From Phorcus lineatus (taxonomy: Eukaryota; Mollusca; Gastropoda; Trochida; Trochidae): a DNA stretch of 64,000 nt. Below are positions 12,367-24,795 of the stretch, one piece after another. The stretch spans positions 36,083,194 to 36,147,193 of the forward strand of contig OV121086.1 in the NCBI GenBank assembly GCA_921293015.1, given 5' to 3'. Each line of letters begins with the position of its first letter. Position 1 is the stretch's first letter. The translations under genes were made by a program, and so were the position numbers. The notes below the pieces were generated by a model. The model had not been told where the DNA came from. It worked only from the letters and a program-made list of their open reading frames with translations, and ran no database searches.

Positions 12367-14814
12367 GTATACATTAACCCGTTCGATTCTCCATTAACTC
12401 GTTCGAGGCGTAGAATAAATTACCAAGTGAAAACTGCAAATGGCCATTGAGATATGAACACGTTTATTCGAGTCAGGAAATGATTCTTCGTAGCTTTATC
12501 AAACTTTGCATGTCTATATAAGCCTTCAAATTTATTGAAATTGGTGATTGCAATTGATAACATTAAATACATTAAATCCTTTTGTGAGATTCATTTATTT
12601 CCCAGAGAAAACGTGCTGCAATATCTTTATCATATACTATATACTATTGTAATTACACGATCCAAATCTCGTTATAACCTTTGTTAAATTAATTGAATTA
12701 ATTAAATTTGACTTCACGTGAAAAGAAGATATCTTTTCATGTATATCAACTCATATCATACACGTTTTTTAAAAGATTTTGACTTAATTAGCATTGTTTC
12801 TTAGTTAAAAAGCAAATACAATTAACAACTATCCGACGAAAATAACAACAAATCGAAATACGAAGACTTACTAACACTTGGAACCGGGCTACCATTTACT
12901 GCATACAAGTTTATCCTTGCTGACATGTTTACTCTTAACCAGTGACCAACGAGAACCAGAAATAGACCGACAGGGATACATACCTCGTCTCGCTATTGAT
13001 TGGTCGACACGGATCACATTTCGCGATCACCTTGATGAAAACACTGCTCTCTCTCTCCATTAATATTTTATACAAAATATTGTTAATGCTCCGACCACTC
13101 ACAAAACGCATCGAACCAAGGCAAGATGTCTTATTTAATGTATTGGATGTATACAAAATTAATAAGGCTTGTCGAGAGAAGGTGTCTTGGCCAACTAATG
13201 TGAAATAGAAACCCTTTATATCATGTCAATTTGCAATAGATCTCAGTTATGATAGACTCCTGGTGAGGAATGAATTGACAATGGATTCACAACGAGAATG
13301 TACACGTTCGTGTATGTTTATTAATACTCAAGGTTTCGATGCAAACTTTTAACACGTTTCATCGGTAACATATTTCACACGTCGATGTTATGAGGGGGTT
13401 GTTTGAGGTTGAGGGGGTAGGGGGTGAAGAGAGGGGTGGGGGCGTTGGGTTGTTTGTTTGAAGAATGGGTGTTACAACTTAAGATGGTTCAGATTATTCA
13501 TCGCAGTTGTACTATAGGTGTATCCAAATATGACAGCTTCATAAGGAAACCGTTGCAGATATCACATATACAGATAGATAAACAGGTTCATTTAGTGTTA
13601 AAGGACCAGCGGCCCACAACTTTGGTTTCCGCATGACAGCTTTCGAGATATTGCTTTTTAATAAATCTACATTTTGTGCATACATTGAATAGCAATAAAC
13701 ACCCGTAAAAAGGTTAAAAAATCCGTGTTTTTTTACCAAAAATTGTCTGATAAGGATGAAGACTTTGTTTCAGAGAAAATAATTGTCATCTATAACTAAC
13801 TAATCTCATACAGAAAATTGATTTTGATAATGTTTCACTGCTTTTGGATATTTGAATTCATTGATATTTGAACTTGCTATCCCAAAATATCTTTAGTTAT
13901 ACTGAGAAATGAAATTTAATATTGAGGGATGTAGTGTTAAAGAATCCATTCTGTCAAGTTAATCGATCATACCCTCAAGTATTCTCAAGTAACAAACAAT
14001 GCTAAGAATCGCAAGTTCTAAAATTGTCATATTTGTGGGATGGGGATTCAGATGTGTAACTTAAAAATCGCCGTTTAAAAAAAGACAATTCTATTTAAGT
14101 TATCTAATGTCTAAATACGTTTAGTATTTACTGTAACGATTCCCTAAATAAGATATACTTGCAATAAATAATAATAATAAACTCTATCCCGTTTAATGAG
14201 GCTTTGAATGGAACAAATTAGTGCTTATGATATCAAACTTAATTTCGTCGTTGACCTTAGTTCAAGGTTTCTTTGTGTTAAAAGACCCTGGTTTAAATAC
14301 TTTCGTCAAATGAATTAAATTAACATAACGAGGGGACGATTCAATAAAATGTCCTCTCTTTTTTATGTAATCGTAACACCTGTCAACACCATGTACTTGT
14401 TTGGACTATGGTGATCAGTTGATGTGAAGTTCTATTTAAATAGTCAATTCAAATTTAATTGATGGGTTACTATAATTATTATGTCAGTATTTCCAATAGA
14501 TGAACTCTGATATAATATAATTACCTATCAAGTTCTGATTGAATCTACTTCAAAAGAATCTTTTGTCAAGACTTATTGATTAGCCAGAAACCTTTTCATA
14601 ACAAAGGATATACAGAACAGTATAGCACTTGAGCACTCAAGCATAACCAATCATAATGAATATCGGTTATATACAATAAACTCAGTATATCATTAAAAGC
14701 ATACAGCCACATAAATAAACATATTGCCACGTATTCAAGCACATTCGATCGCAGAAGCACATTAAGCTCAACCAGGCATACATGTAGTTGGGCACAATTA
14801 AGCAGAAACATGTC

Positions 14815-16080
14815 AAATTTCAAGAAATGATAGATTGGAATCAGTGATGATGAAGCTAACCAACTACTATGTAAAACATTAGAGATCACACCATATATAA
14901 AAAAGCAAATCAAGACCAAAATCAACTTACATTGAAGACAAAGTATCACAACACAATTGGATCAGTGATGATGTATCTTAACTAACCATGATATAACACA
15001 TTAGAGATCACACAATCATGCACTATCAAAACCAAAATCCCTTCCCATCGGCCCAAAGAAACACATCACAATGGAATCAGTGATGAACTAACATAACCAA
15101 CCACATTGTAACGCATAAGAGATCATATAATCATGCACTATCAGGAACACATCAAAATCACCTCCCATCAGAACAGGGGAACACATCAAAATGGGATCAG
15201 TTACGATGAAGCAAACCCACCAACACATTATACACACGATCAAGCACAATCAAGAAGGAAACCTCCTCAAATCTTACACAAAGGAACACATTACAATGTA
15301 ATCGGTGACGATGAAGCAAACCCACCAACACATTATACATACGATCAAACACAATCAAGAACGAAACCTCCTCAAATCTTACACAAAGGAACACATTACA
15401 AGGTAATCGGTGACGATGAAGCAATCCCACCAACAAATTATACATACGATCAAGCACAATCAAGAACGAAACCTCCTCAAATCTTACACAAAGGAACACA
15501 TTACAATGTAATCGGTGACGACGAAGAAAACCCACCAACACATTATACATACGATCAAGCACAATCAGGAAGGAAACCTCCTCAAATCTTACACAAAGGA
15601 ACACATTACAATGTAATCGATGACGATGAAGCAAACCCACCAACACATTATACATACGATCAAGCACAATCAAGAAGGAAACCTACTCAAATCCTACACA
15701 AAGGAACACATCACAATGTAATCGGTGACGATGAAGCAATCCCACCAACAAATTATACATACGATCAAGCACAATCAAGAACGAAACCTCCTCAAATCTT
15801 ACACAAAGGAACACATTACAATGTAATCGGTGACGACGAAGAAAACCCACCAACACATTATACATACGATCAAGCACAATCAAGAAGGAAACCTACTCAA
15901 ATCTTACACAAAGGAACACATTACAATGTAATCGGTGACGATGAAGCAAATCCATCAATATCCTAACATATAACTCATCAAACATTCAATCAAAATCACG
16001 GTGATTATCGAGCAAAACCGTCAACGTCATTACACAGGAGAGATGATACAATCAAGCACAATCAAGACTTCTTCTTTATA
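14815..16080. repeat. 105-bp satellite array, homogeneous core with diverged flanks
   Basis: AAGGAACACA recurs at 15281, 15386, 15491, 15596, 15701, 15806 and 15911, exactly 105 bp apart. Flanking sequence from about 14820 and out to about 16080 carries diverged versions (GATCAGTGATGATGAAGC, TTAGAGATCACAC). The core is open for 277 codons on the + strand (15133-15966), giving a 35-residue repeat, and in long blocks on the - strand. The shared period of three and lack of gene context favour a satellite over a protein gene. Confidence 0.85.
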
Positions 16081-17104
16081 ATCAAGGATATCAGAGCTCA
16101 GGGTTCTATTCGTACCATTAGAAATCATGTCAACATGTTATCATTGACAATCAATAACGATGTGCTAATTAATGTGACACTGAATAATGATGTGTTAATT
16201 AATGTGATGTGAAGCGAGATACATTGTCAAAAGAGAATGGCAGATAAATTGCTGTTAAAACTGCATGAGGATCGAAGATGTTTTTATTAACCCCTCACTT
16301 TTAAACAATACATTAGACCAGGCTTAGACATCAATAATTCACAAAGCCATACATCACCATTCACAACATTTACAATCCTTTACAACGGACTGGGTGTTCT
16401 TAAGATGTTAATGTAGCAAATCAAGAGCGGTCTGTGCTAATGAAAAGAAAATATACTTAAAAGGGACAATGGCTCCTTTTTAGGTAAATGAAGAGATCTC
16501 ATTGTTTATTTTTTAATTAGGTTTCGCTGGATACTTTCTACTCATAATCGCGTTGAATCAAGAGCCGTAAGTTCTTCAGTAGATAATGTAATTGGCATAT
16601 ATGTATTTATTCGGGATAAATTGGAGAAATAAATCAATAAAAAGTGCTACTGCCCCTTTCAAGAAAGAACATATCTACCGGTCCCTGGTTGGTCGTGTGT
16701 TGTTGAACTGCATCTCTATAACCAGTTCAACAAAAGGGAGTGCACAGAAATCTGATCTTTTTTCAAATCTTTTGTTGCTACCAATAAAACGTGAAACTGA
16801 GCATTTTTAACCTTCCCGGGCAGAGAGTGAGTTTAATTTTACCTTTGGAGTCGGAGATAAGAGGTTTGTGTAACTTAAATTTAATGATGTATGAAGATAT
16901 CTTTAGATTGACTTTAATCATATTTATCTGGATAATGACCATGTTTATTCATCTTTAATCCTGGTCAGGCTTGTATTAAACATGTAAGTACCAAAACTTC
17001 CAATGCAACCTTTTAACTAAGAAAGGACATTTTATCTATTTTTGTATTCTTAAACGATGTTTAAGTATTTTGTAATCTTGAGACGATTTAAAACATCTGT
17101 TGTG

Positions 17105-17451
17105 AGGTGAGGTGAGGTGAGGTGAGTTGATGTTAAACGCCGCTTTCAAGATTATTTCACTTATATCGCGGCCGCTAGTATTATTGCAGGGAGAAATCCC
17201 GCAACACTGTAGTGGCTATGCATTGCGGTGAAACCTGCGAGCATCGGCTGGAACTAGCGATCCATGGGTAGTACTGCGCTGAATTTCAGTGTAGCATTGC
17301 ACCAAAACCTGACTGCGTGTAGAACAGTTCTCTAATGCAGACAAAGTTGCCGAGCCCCTGGCGGGATTCGAACCACGGACCTTCTGATCCGAAGCCGAAC
17401 GCGCTAACCACTGCGCTATTCCCAACACCCCCCCCCCCCCCCCCCCCCCAT
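17105..17451 (-). mobile_element. tRNA-derived SINE family 1, full length
   Basis: On the - strand the head carries an A-box-like TAGCGCAGTGGTTAG (17404-17418) and a B box GGTTCGAATCCC (17363-17374), then a body with a conserved AACGCCGCTTTCAAGA block and a (TCACC)n tail. The target duplication TCTGTTGTG flanks it (17096-17104 and 17452-17460). A run of 22 C/G lies between head and duplication. Confidence 0.85.
17428..17449. repeat. Poly-C tract (22 bp)
   Basis: Uninterrupted C run between the SINE head and its target duplication, so it appears to be part of the inserted sequence or to have expanded at its 5' end. Confidence 0.9.
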
Positions 17452-17460
17452 TCTGTTGTG

Positions 17461-19647
17461 TCTCGTAAGTCAAAACAGTGGCTCGTTTTTAATTTCGTAA
17501 GTATATTTATATCATTTGAGTTGATAATTTAATAATAATTAGACTTATGGTAAGTTATTTGGATGTATGTATGACAATAAATGCTCATGTACTTTTTTAT
17601 CAATGTTTGTGACCACGAATGTGTATGGCAGTGTGACTGTATATTAAATAAACTGTTGTCTCTAAAACACTAAAATATGAGGAAAGTAGACAATATCACG
17701 TTATTCAGGAAGTGATTGGTAAACCGTTACGACAATTTAACTATTGAATAAAAATCATCAATATATAGTTTTTATTCCCATGAGAAAAAGACCAATTACT
17801 CTAAAATACGATACGAGGTTGGATCAATGGTATTCATATTTTATTCTCAAACCATTCACTGGACTGTAGTTATCCGTAGTGTCGAACAAGCAATTTCCAT
17901 AAATATTTTCACGTTTACTTCACGCTTGATGAAGCATTCTCTACATGAATTACTAGTAACGAGCGGATATCGACCCCGTGTTTACATCTCCAGCAAATCA
18001 GGAAATTGTTCCTCCAGTTATTACAGAGTTGCTCCGTGTGTATTACAACCACGTTTGTGTACATTTCCCATTGGCATAAACTGCATTTTACAAATTATGC
18101 GTTAAAGATTTTGAATTAACTTTAACACCTTTCAAAAGATATTAAATTTCAAAACAAAATTAAATTCGTTTAATTGTGTAAAGGTTATAAAGGAAAAGGT
18201 TATATTTCTTGTCTAGAATATAAATTATCTGCTTGAAAGGTCATGCCGAATCAGGGAACCTCGGTAATGTGAGTAAGATTTTTATTCCATTAAGTTATAT
18301 AGAAGAGAAAGAGAGAAACATTTTAGTGTCACATGCTAATTTTCGTTTTCATGACATTTTAAAACACCATCACATTTATAGCATCCGGCCATTTGGCCTA
18401 CGAGACACATTAAAACATTTGCATCTTAAATGGTAAAATGTATACATATAAATAGAATATACTTCACTTGCGTCCCCCATCCCCCAATTCCCCCCATAAT
18501 CCCTAACTTAATATCATACACTCTTCAATATACATAGTTATAATCTCGCTTCTTATTCAGTTGTTGGCTGGTAATACAAGACCGTATAGATTTATATCCT
18601 CTTGTTACCCATCTGTGAAGTTGTATTGTTGTATTACTGTGATGAAGATGAAGATATCGGAATATGGTTGGCATAAAATGAAGAGGACATGCATCCATGT
18701 TATTGCAGGACTTCAACCAAATTGTACTAAATTTAGATACACAGTTATTTATATTAGGTCATACTTACTGTGATAACAACTTTAGATCTAGATCTAATTA
18801 GTTTGAACTTGAACCATCTTTATAAAAACTGGAGCTACCGGATGAGCAGGGCATGCTTGCGTTTCTCCTTTCAATCTTTTCCAATATGGAGCTGTGAAAA
18901 TTTAAAAGTTGCTTTGCTTAAGATTTTGTAGTCTATTTCTAATATCAGCTGTATGAAAAAGATTATTCATTATGTCTTTTTTAAAAATAAGTTTCAGTAT
19001 ACAAAACATTCAATTGATCTATGGTATCAAACTTTTAAGTCCAAAACACATTTAAAATGAAATGCATATAAACGTTTAAAAAACAGAATGTTATTAAAAG
19101 CTTGCTATATAACATTATAGTAGAAGCTACACGTTTTATCATTGAAGATAACTTGAGCACGTTGTTTGGTGTCAGATATGTTGCAGATATCATATAGATT
19201 ACTTAGGGATGCAGTTAACTCGCCGATCCTGATGCATTTTTTTGGTTTTCATAATTACATTCTAGCTTGGTGAGAAACCTCATCGTGAAAAATTAGAATG
19301 AACTGTCTATCATGCAGGTCTAAAGTGACGTGATTATAAATGTTGGCATATCCAAATACAAAACTGAATTCGAAAAAATGTAAAAAATAAATGGATACAA
19401 ATATCTAATCTTAATAAATTACCAAAGTGGATAGCGGTAGTACGTCATCCGACTGTACCCTTGTTTTCAACAGATCCCCAACACGTAATAGTTCCAATGA
19501 AGTAATAAAGAATGATTACTTAATAAATATGATGTTTTAACAGTGCATTGGTACAGTATATGCTAATGAATTTCTTTTGTTTTACAATCAATTTAGATAG
19601 GTACAGCTATTGGCAGTTTTATATGACAGCCCGACTGTTATTTACTT
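17461..19647. other. Non-genic stretch
   Basis: AT-rich; the longest ORF (17827-18105, + strand, 92 codons) shows no recognisable domain and no convincing splice context. Confidence 0.5.
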
Positions 19648-20060
19648 AGGTAACTAGAGTAAACTAGTCATGTACTAAGGTAACTAGAGTAAACTAGTCA
19701 GTTACGTAGGTAACTAGGGTAACCTAGTCATGTACTTAGGTAACTAGAGTAAACTAGTCATGTACTAAGGTAACTAGAGTAAACTAGTCATGTACTAAGG
19801 TAACTAGGGTAAAATGGTCATGTACTAAGGTAACTAGAGTAAACTAGTCATGTACTAAGGTAACTAGGGTAAACTAGTCATGCACTAAGGTAACTAGAGT
19901 AAACTAGTAATTTACTAAGGTAACTAGGGTAAAATGGTCATGTACTAAGGTGGCTAGAGTAAACTAGTCATATACTAAGGTAACAAGAGTGAACTAGTAA
20001 TGTACTAAGGTGGCTAGAGTAAACTAGTCATATACTAAGGTAACAAGAGTGAACTAGGTT
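19648..20060. repeat. 30-bp minisatellite, about 13-14 copies
   Basis: Unit TAACTAGAGTAAACTAGTCA followed by TGTACTAAGG, exactly 30 bp. Each unit holds the palindrome ACTAGT. Toward the right end units alternate in a 60-bp pattern (TGGCTAGAG... then TAACAAGAG...). No ORF. Confidence 0.92.
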
Positions 20061-22858
20061 ACTGAGGTAACTACAAAGAGTGCAGTTCCACGGTAATCCC
20101 CAATATACCAATGAATGTGCGTGGGAGATTAGGTACTCAACTCCTCCATAACTATAAATTCAAGTTTTTATGGAGAAATACCAAATGGTTTGTAAACATT
20201 TCTAGACTATTATTGTTTATGTAATCGTAGGAACCACTTTACTTTTGATTTGTATCTGAATTTCGTTTCTGCCATGAAAACCATCTAATCAAAGCATGTT
20301 ATATATTGTGTTGTGGAAAGTCAATTAACAAAGTCATTAAGAGAGTATACCATTTCGTGACTTTATCATTTAGCCCGCCGGTTATTTTAGCGGATGACCT
20401 CTTTAGGAAAATCAATAGAGCCTCTGATTAACCAACCATACCTGATAACAATTTGCACATATACAGGTAAATGCAAAACCCAATCAACAAATGTCCCCTG
20501 GGGTAACAGCTGGTGGCATTGCCATTTAAATTAAAATGATACTAGATAAGGGAAACAAACAGATCACTACCAGCCCTGATCGAGGCTATTGTAAATATAA
20601 AGCAATGGGTTGTTTCGTGATAAAACAGCATTATACAAAAGCGATTTTTAAAATATCTTATCATAAGAGGTATGTTCGTTGAAATACACTGATAGAATAT
20701 GCAGCAACATAAAGGAAAGACAACAAACTTATTGTTTGTTCATAAACATCAAGGGCCTGATATTGATTATGAAATTGACACCCAATACATGCGGAGGGCG
20801 AGTCGGAAGGATGAATTGATTGTCATCACGGTATACGCGGCTATAGTTTGGGTAGGTACGATCACAGTGGTGTTGTGGCGTATTGATTGACCGGGGGCGA
20901 GTTGCGTGGAGGAAAGGTGGTAATTACACAGGGAAACCTACATGTTACAGACTAGGCCATGTGAACTAAATAATACGTTTCTTAAAATCATGCATCGGTC
21001 GTATAATAAGTGTTTTCTGGTTTCCACTGAGGAAGGTGTTGCAACAACTTTACTGTGCATTCCTGCCAAATAAACAACCCCATCTTGAATCTCTCTCTAA
21101 CCCGAGTCCTCTGACCAACGTCCCGCTTTTCCGACTTGGCCTATGAACAACTACATTGAGACTACCCAAATATGATTTATTATAAATCTAAACCCCGTTA
21201 ATCTGACATCCCTTAAAAGCAATGCTTTCTTCGGATCGAAAGTGTCGGTGAATGGCGAGTACACTGTAAATATTTAGGAACATCCATAGCTCAATGCTTA
21301 GCAATACATCAAAATATGGGTCACAATCTGTTGTTATTTACACATTTTCTGTCTGTCCCTGCTCGAAATTGATGATTGAACTGATACATAAGTAAAACAT
21401 GGACATGGTTCAAATAAGAGAAAGTTAATCTTCTCAATGGTGTTGACCGCCTTACCTGGTGACTAGAATATATATTGCACACCATTGACTTTTAAGACTT
21501 TTACGCACAAGCGATCAATGGTTCAAAGTTTTGTGAATAATTATCTGCATAAAAAATCAATCGTCAATCGGCTTGTGATAAAAACCAGTCTGTTTGAATC
21601 TTTTAGATATTCTTATTTCAATAGAAATGACTTAAAATATCCATTACAAAGTTACGTAGATTCACATATTTTCCTTCCTTACAGAGTTGTATCATACTAA
21701 TCATGATTATATTCTATATTCAGATCACGAATCGTGAATTTCCCGAAATGCTATTATTATTTTCCTCCAAAAAGTATTACAGGAAGAAATTAATACTTTA
21801 CATGATTATTAGTAATTTTGGAACCACATAAGGAAAACTAAATACTCATTTTTTGTAAAATGTTCTGTTTCTGAAAGCCATACTTAAAAAAGCCATACTT
21901 ACAAAGATCTTTGTAACTTTTATCTACTCGTGTTTAAATATTGAATCTATCGCTACTTCTCAAGGGATGATTTGGATATTCATCATCTTCTTTAGAAATC
22001 AGATAAAAACGACTGACAAAAAACATTATTCAAAGGACTTTTGTAAAAACTTATTTGACATCTTCAAGGATCACCGGTTTCATACATTTAATATACATTT
22101 TGTTTCGTTTTATTTGCCCTGAGAATACATATCATGCACACATTATAAAAAATGGGATATTCAAATTTTGAGATTCAGACCTACTGTCATTTTGTTTATA
22201 CAATTCAAATAAGCTTATGTAAAAAACGCTTATTAATACAAAAAATGATTCCTCTTTGTTTATTCTATATTGTCATGTCGTTTATATAAAAACTTATACG
22301 ACAAATCCTTGATATTGATTGAAAATTGTTGTACACTAGTCAGGTTATTAGTCAACATGAAAATATTGCTATCAAAATAATTTTACAAAACAATTTTGAT
22401 ATGAATTCAACAATGATACAAAAACCGTATAAAACAGTTAACAAGCGTCAAAAAGTGGTCAAGATTATGGCAAATGTTTAAAATATGCCTACATGTATTA
22501 CACCTTTTATTACTATATTTCACTACGTGCTGGAAAGTAGTAGTAGTACCGACATACTTAGAAATTTTATGTCCGCTTCCATCGAATTATTCCTATTTCT
22601 GCATAAAAAGGGTCTTTTCATTGCCATTATCTAAACTACACGGGGTGTCACAGATAAGGTGCTTTTCCGTTCTGCGACCGTTGTCATTCTTTCTTATACC
22701 AGTGATGCACTAATATTATAAAAGATGATATTGAAAAGTTTGATTTTTGAGACATCGTAATCATTTTCATCAAAATTGAGAGAGGCGAAAGTATATAAAT
22801 ACACGTTAACGAGACAATATCTCTAAATCATCAACCTCATCATCATCAACTATGTTTT
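20061..22858. other. Non-genic stretch
   Basis: AT-rich, only short ORFs (none over 80 codons) and no element borders recognised. Confidence 0.5.
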
Positions 22859-23224
22859 TTATTAACCATATGGTTATTCATAAGCGGTGTCATATTTTCA
22901 ATATGAGCACATGTGCACATATCACTTTTGCTTAGCAACGATTGTCTAAGAGCGAGTTACTGTATTTCGTCGTCTGTGACGTCATAAAATCATTGTTCGT
23001 GACGTCACTGTAGCGGGCCGTCGGAAGGGAAGGATGCCGTTTTCTGAATATTTCCACGCCTTTGAAATGGAGTAGAATCGGTTATAAAGAAATTATTATC
23101 CTCGGAAGTGTGTCATATGACTTTTACGAAACTCGTGCGAATTTGTGTATAACCCTCGCTCTCGCTCAGGTAATACAAAAGTTCACACTCGTTTCGTAAA
23201 AGTCACACTTCCTCGGGTATTAAT
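22859..23224 (-). mobile_element. MITE family C with CRE and RFX-like motifs, copy 1
   Basis: About 365 bp, inverted relative to the copies at 37442 and 62639. Ends read ATTAACCATATGG and CTCGGGTATTAAT. Holds TGACGTCA at 22977-22984 and 23000-23007 and TTGCTTAGCAAC at 22928-22939. The right third is a foldback: TCATATGACTTTTACGAAAC pairs with GTTTCGTAAAAGTCACAC. Confidence 0.7.
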
Positions 23225-24425
23225 CTATATATATGTATTTATAAACGAAGGTCATCTTCTCTCATTATTTCACATGGCTCAATTTTAAACTTGTGTACTA
23301 TTGTAATACTAAAAATATCAGTAGAATTTGTCTTCTATCAACAGTACATTGTCCAAATTACCTCCTCGTCATCTTCCTTGATGATACCATAATAACTGCT
23401 GCACCTTGCACACAAAGGACCAAAAATTGACCTCTTTGTATCTTGACTATATCATATTAAAGCGTGCCATAATTGTTCTTACTCTGTCATTGTAAGACGT
23501 CGTGAAGTGACTGGTGACGTCAGAGCGCTGTTTCATGACGTCAAAGTACTGTTAATATCAGTCAATGAACTTTACGCGAATACCAACTGATAAGAAAGTG
23601 TGACTCTGATTAAATTTGGTTTCTCATTTACAATCATACAAAACACACACCATCTCTTCACATAGGAAAAACGTGCCTTGTAATAGGAAATGTCAAACCA
23701 CCGAGTATTGTAAATCAAAGTGATCTTCGATACAATACAGATACTGTGTAAAATGATTGTAATATACTCTCATATCTTTATTTGAAATAGCAGATTACAT
23801 TTTCAAGTTAGGCGATTTGCTTCTGTAAAAGTACGTATAATTAAATCCCCTTGGTATTAAGCCATTAGGCCAATTTAAACTTTTTTGAGCAATGCAACGG
23901 GAATTCAACGCTGTTTACAGTGTAAAGATATATAAACACGTGTATATATATTGTATCCACAAAAATCAGTAATGCCGAGTGTGTCTTTTTACGAAATGTT
24001 GTCAACATTTTACAATCGTTTTGTAATTTGTTAAGGTTGTCAAAATAAGGGTTCTATACTCTTGAATGGATAAAGATGGATTATTTAGGGATTGGTGGTT
24101 AAAGCCCAAGAGATATACCCTGACCAGGCCTTAATCAAATTGCGGTCACTGACGTGTGAGAAATTTGTCATTCAATGTCTTGACCAGTCACTGGACAGAT
24201 AGTGAGGTGGGGTGGGTCAATCGTATGAGTGACCACGAATGACCAAATTTCTACTTAGAAACTAAATGTCCAGTTTATGTATTCCAAATACAAAGGTGAG
24301 CAGCACTGATAGTTTATGTTGCTATGAAAAACATATCTTTTGTTTCTGAACACAATAACCAGGAATGCACAAATGACATTTCGTATTTTATTGTACGTAA
24401 AGGTTCTTAAATATGGGTAGCTTAA

Positions 24426-24795
24426 AGAGCCACTCCGTGAGTTGTTGGAGTCATATATGCGAAACTTAATCAATGGTGTCATTTGACCGCGAAATATCGA
24501 CTGTTACCAAAAAGACACATTTTAAAGCTTATTGCTTTCTTACAGTGACAATATGAAGGTAGAAACATCGCAATTATGATCGAAAACCGGACAGTTTCGA
24601 GCGTCAAATGGTCAAACGTAATTTTGGAGACTTATCTAAAACAGCCAGGAGGGCATTTAGGAGTTGATTGTGTTAGTTAGGTTATATAACTAAATCCATG
24701 TATATTGGACGTGATATCTACACCTCTGTGCATTTTTAAGGCTGTTTTTATATAGTTCATGGAAAACCAGTATTTTTCATATATATGTCCAATAG
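24426..24795 (+). mobile_element. TTAA-type MITE family B, copy 3 (right end lost)
   Basis: Starts AGAGCCACTCCGTGAG after TTAA (24422-24425) and follows copy 2 closely through GTCATATATGC, GGTAGAA, GATCGAAAACCGGACAG and TTCATGGAAAACCAG, then diverges near 24795 without a right terminus. Confidence 0.75.

Larger units (their letters stand above)
6424..14814. other. Non-genic stretch
   Basis: AT-rich with scattered ORFs under 85 codons. Holds the CpG-rich patch near 9.06 kb, the SINE fragment at 10.02 kb and the duplication at 12.2 kb. CGACGTTTCGGTGAAGAT near 8395 resembles a motif of dispersed invertebrate repeats, but no borders are visible. Confidence 0.5.

Noticed and set aside
14815-16080. 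CRISPR-like array of regular repeats
   Set aside because: The full 105-bp unit repeats with no unique spacers and the window is eukaryotic.
17216-17473. ORF with a poly-Gly run
   Set aside because: It is the SINE read through its head and poly-C tract, not a protein gene.
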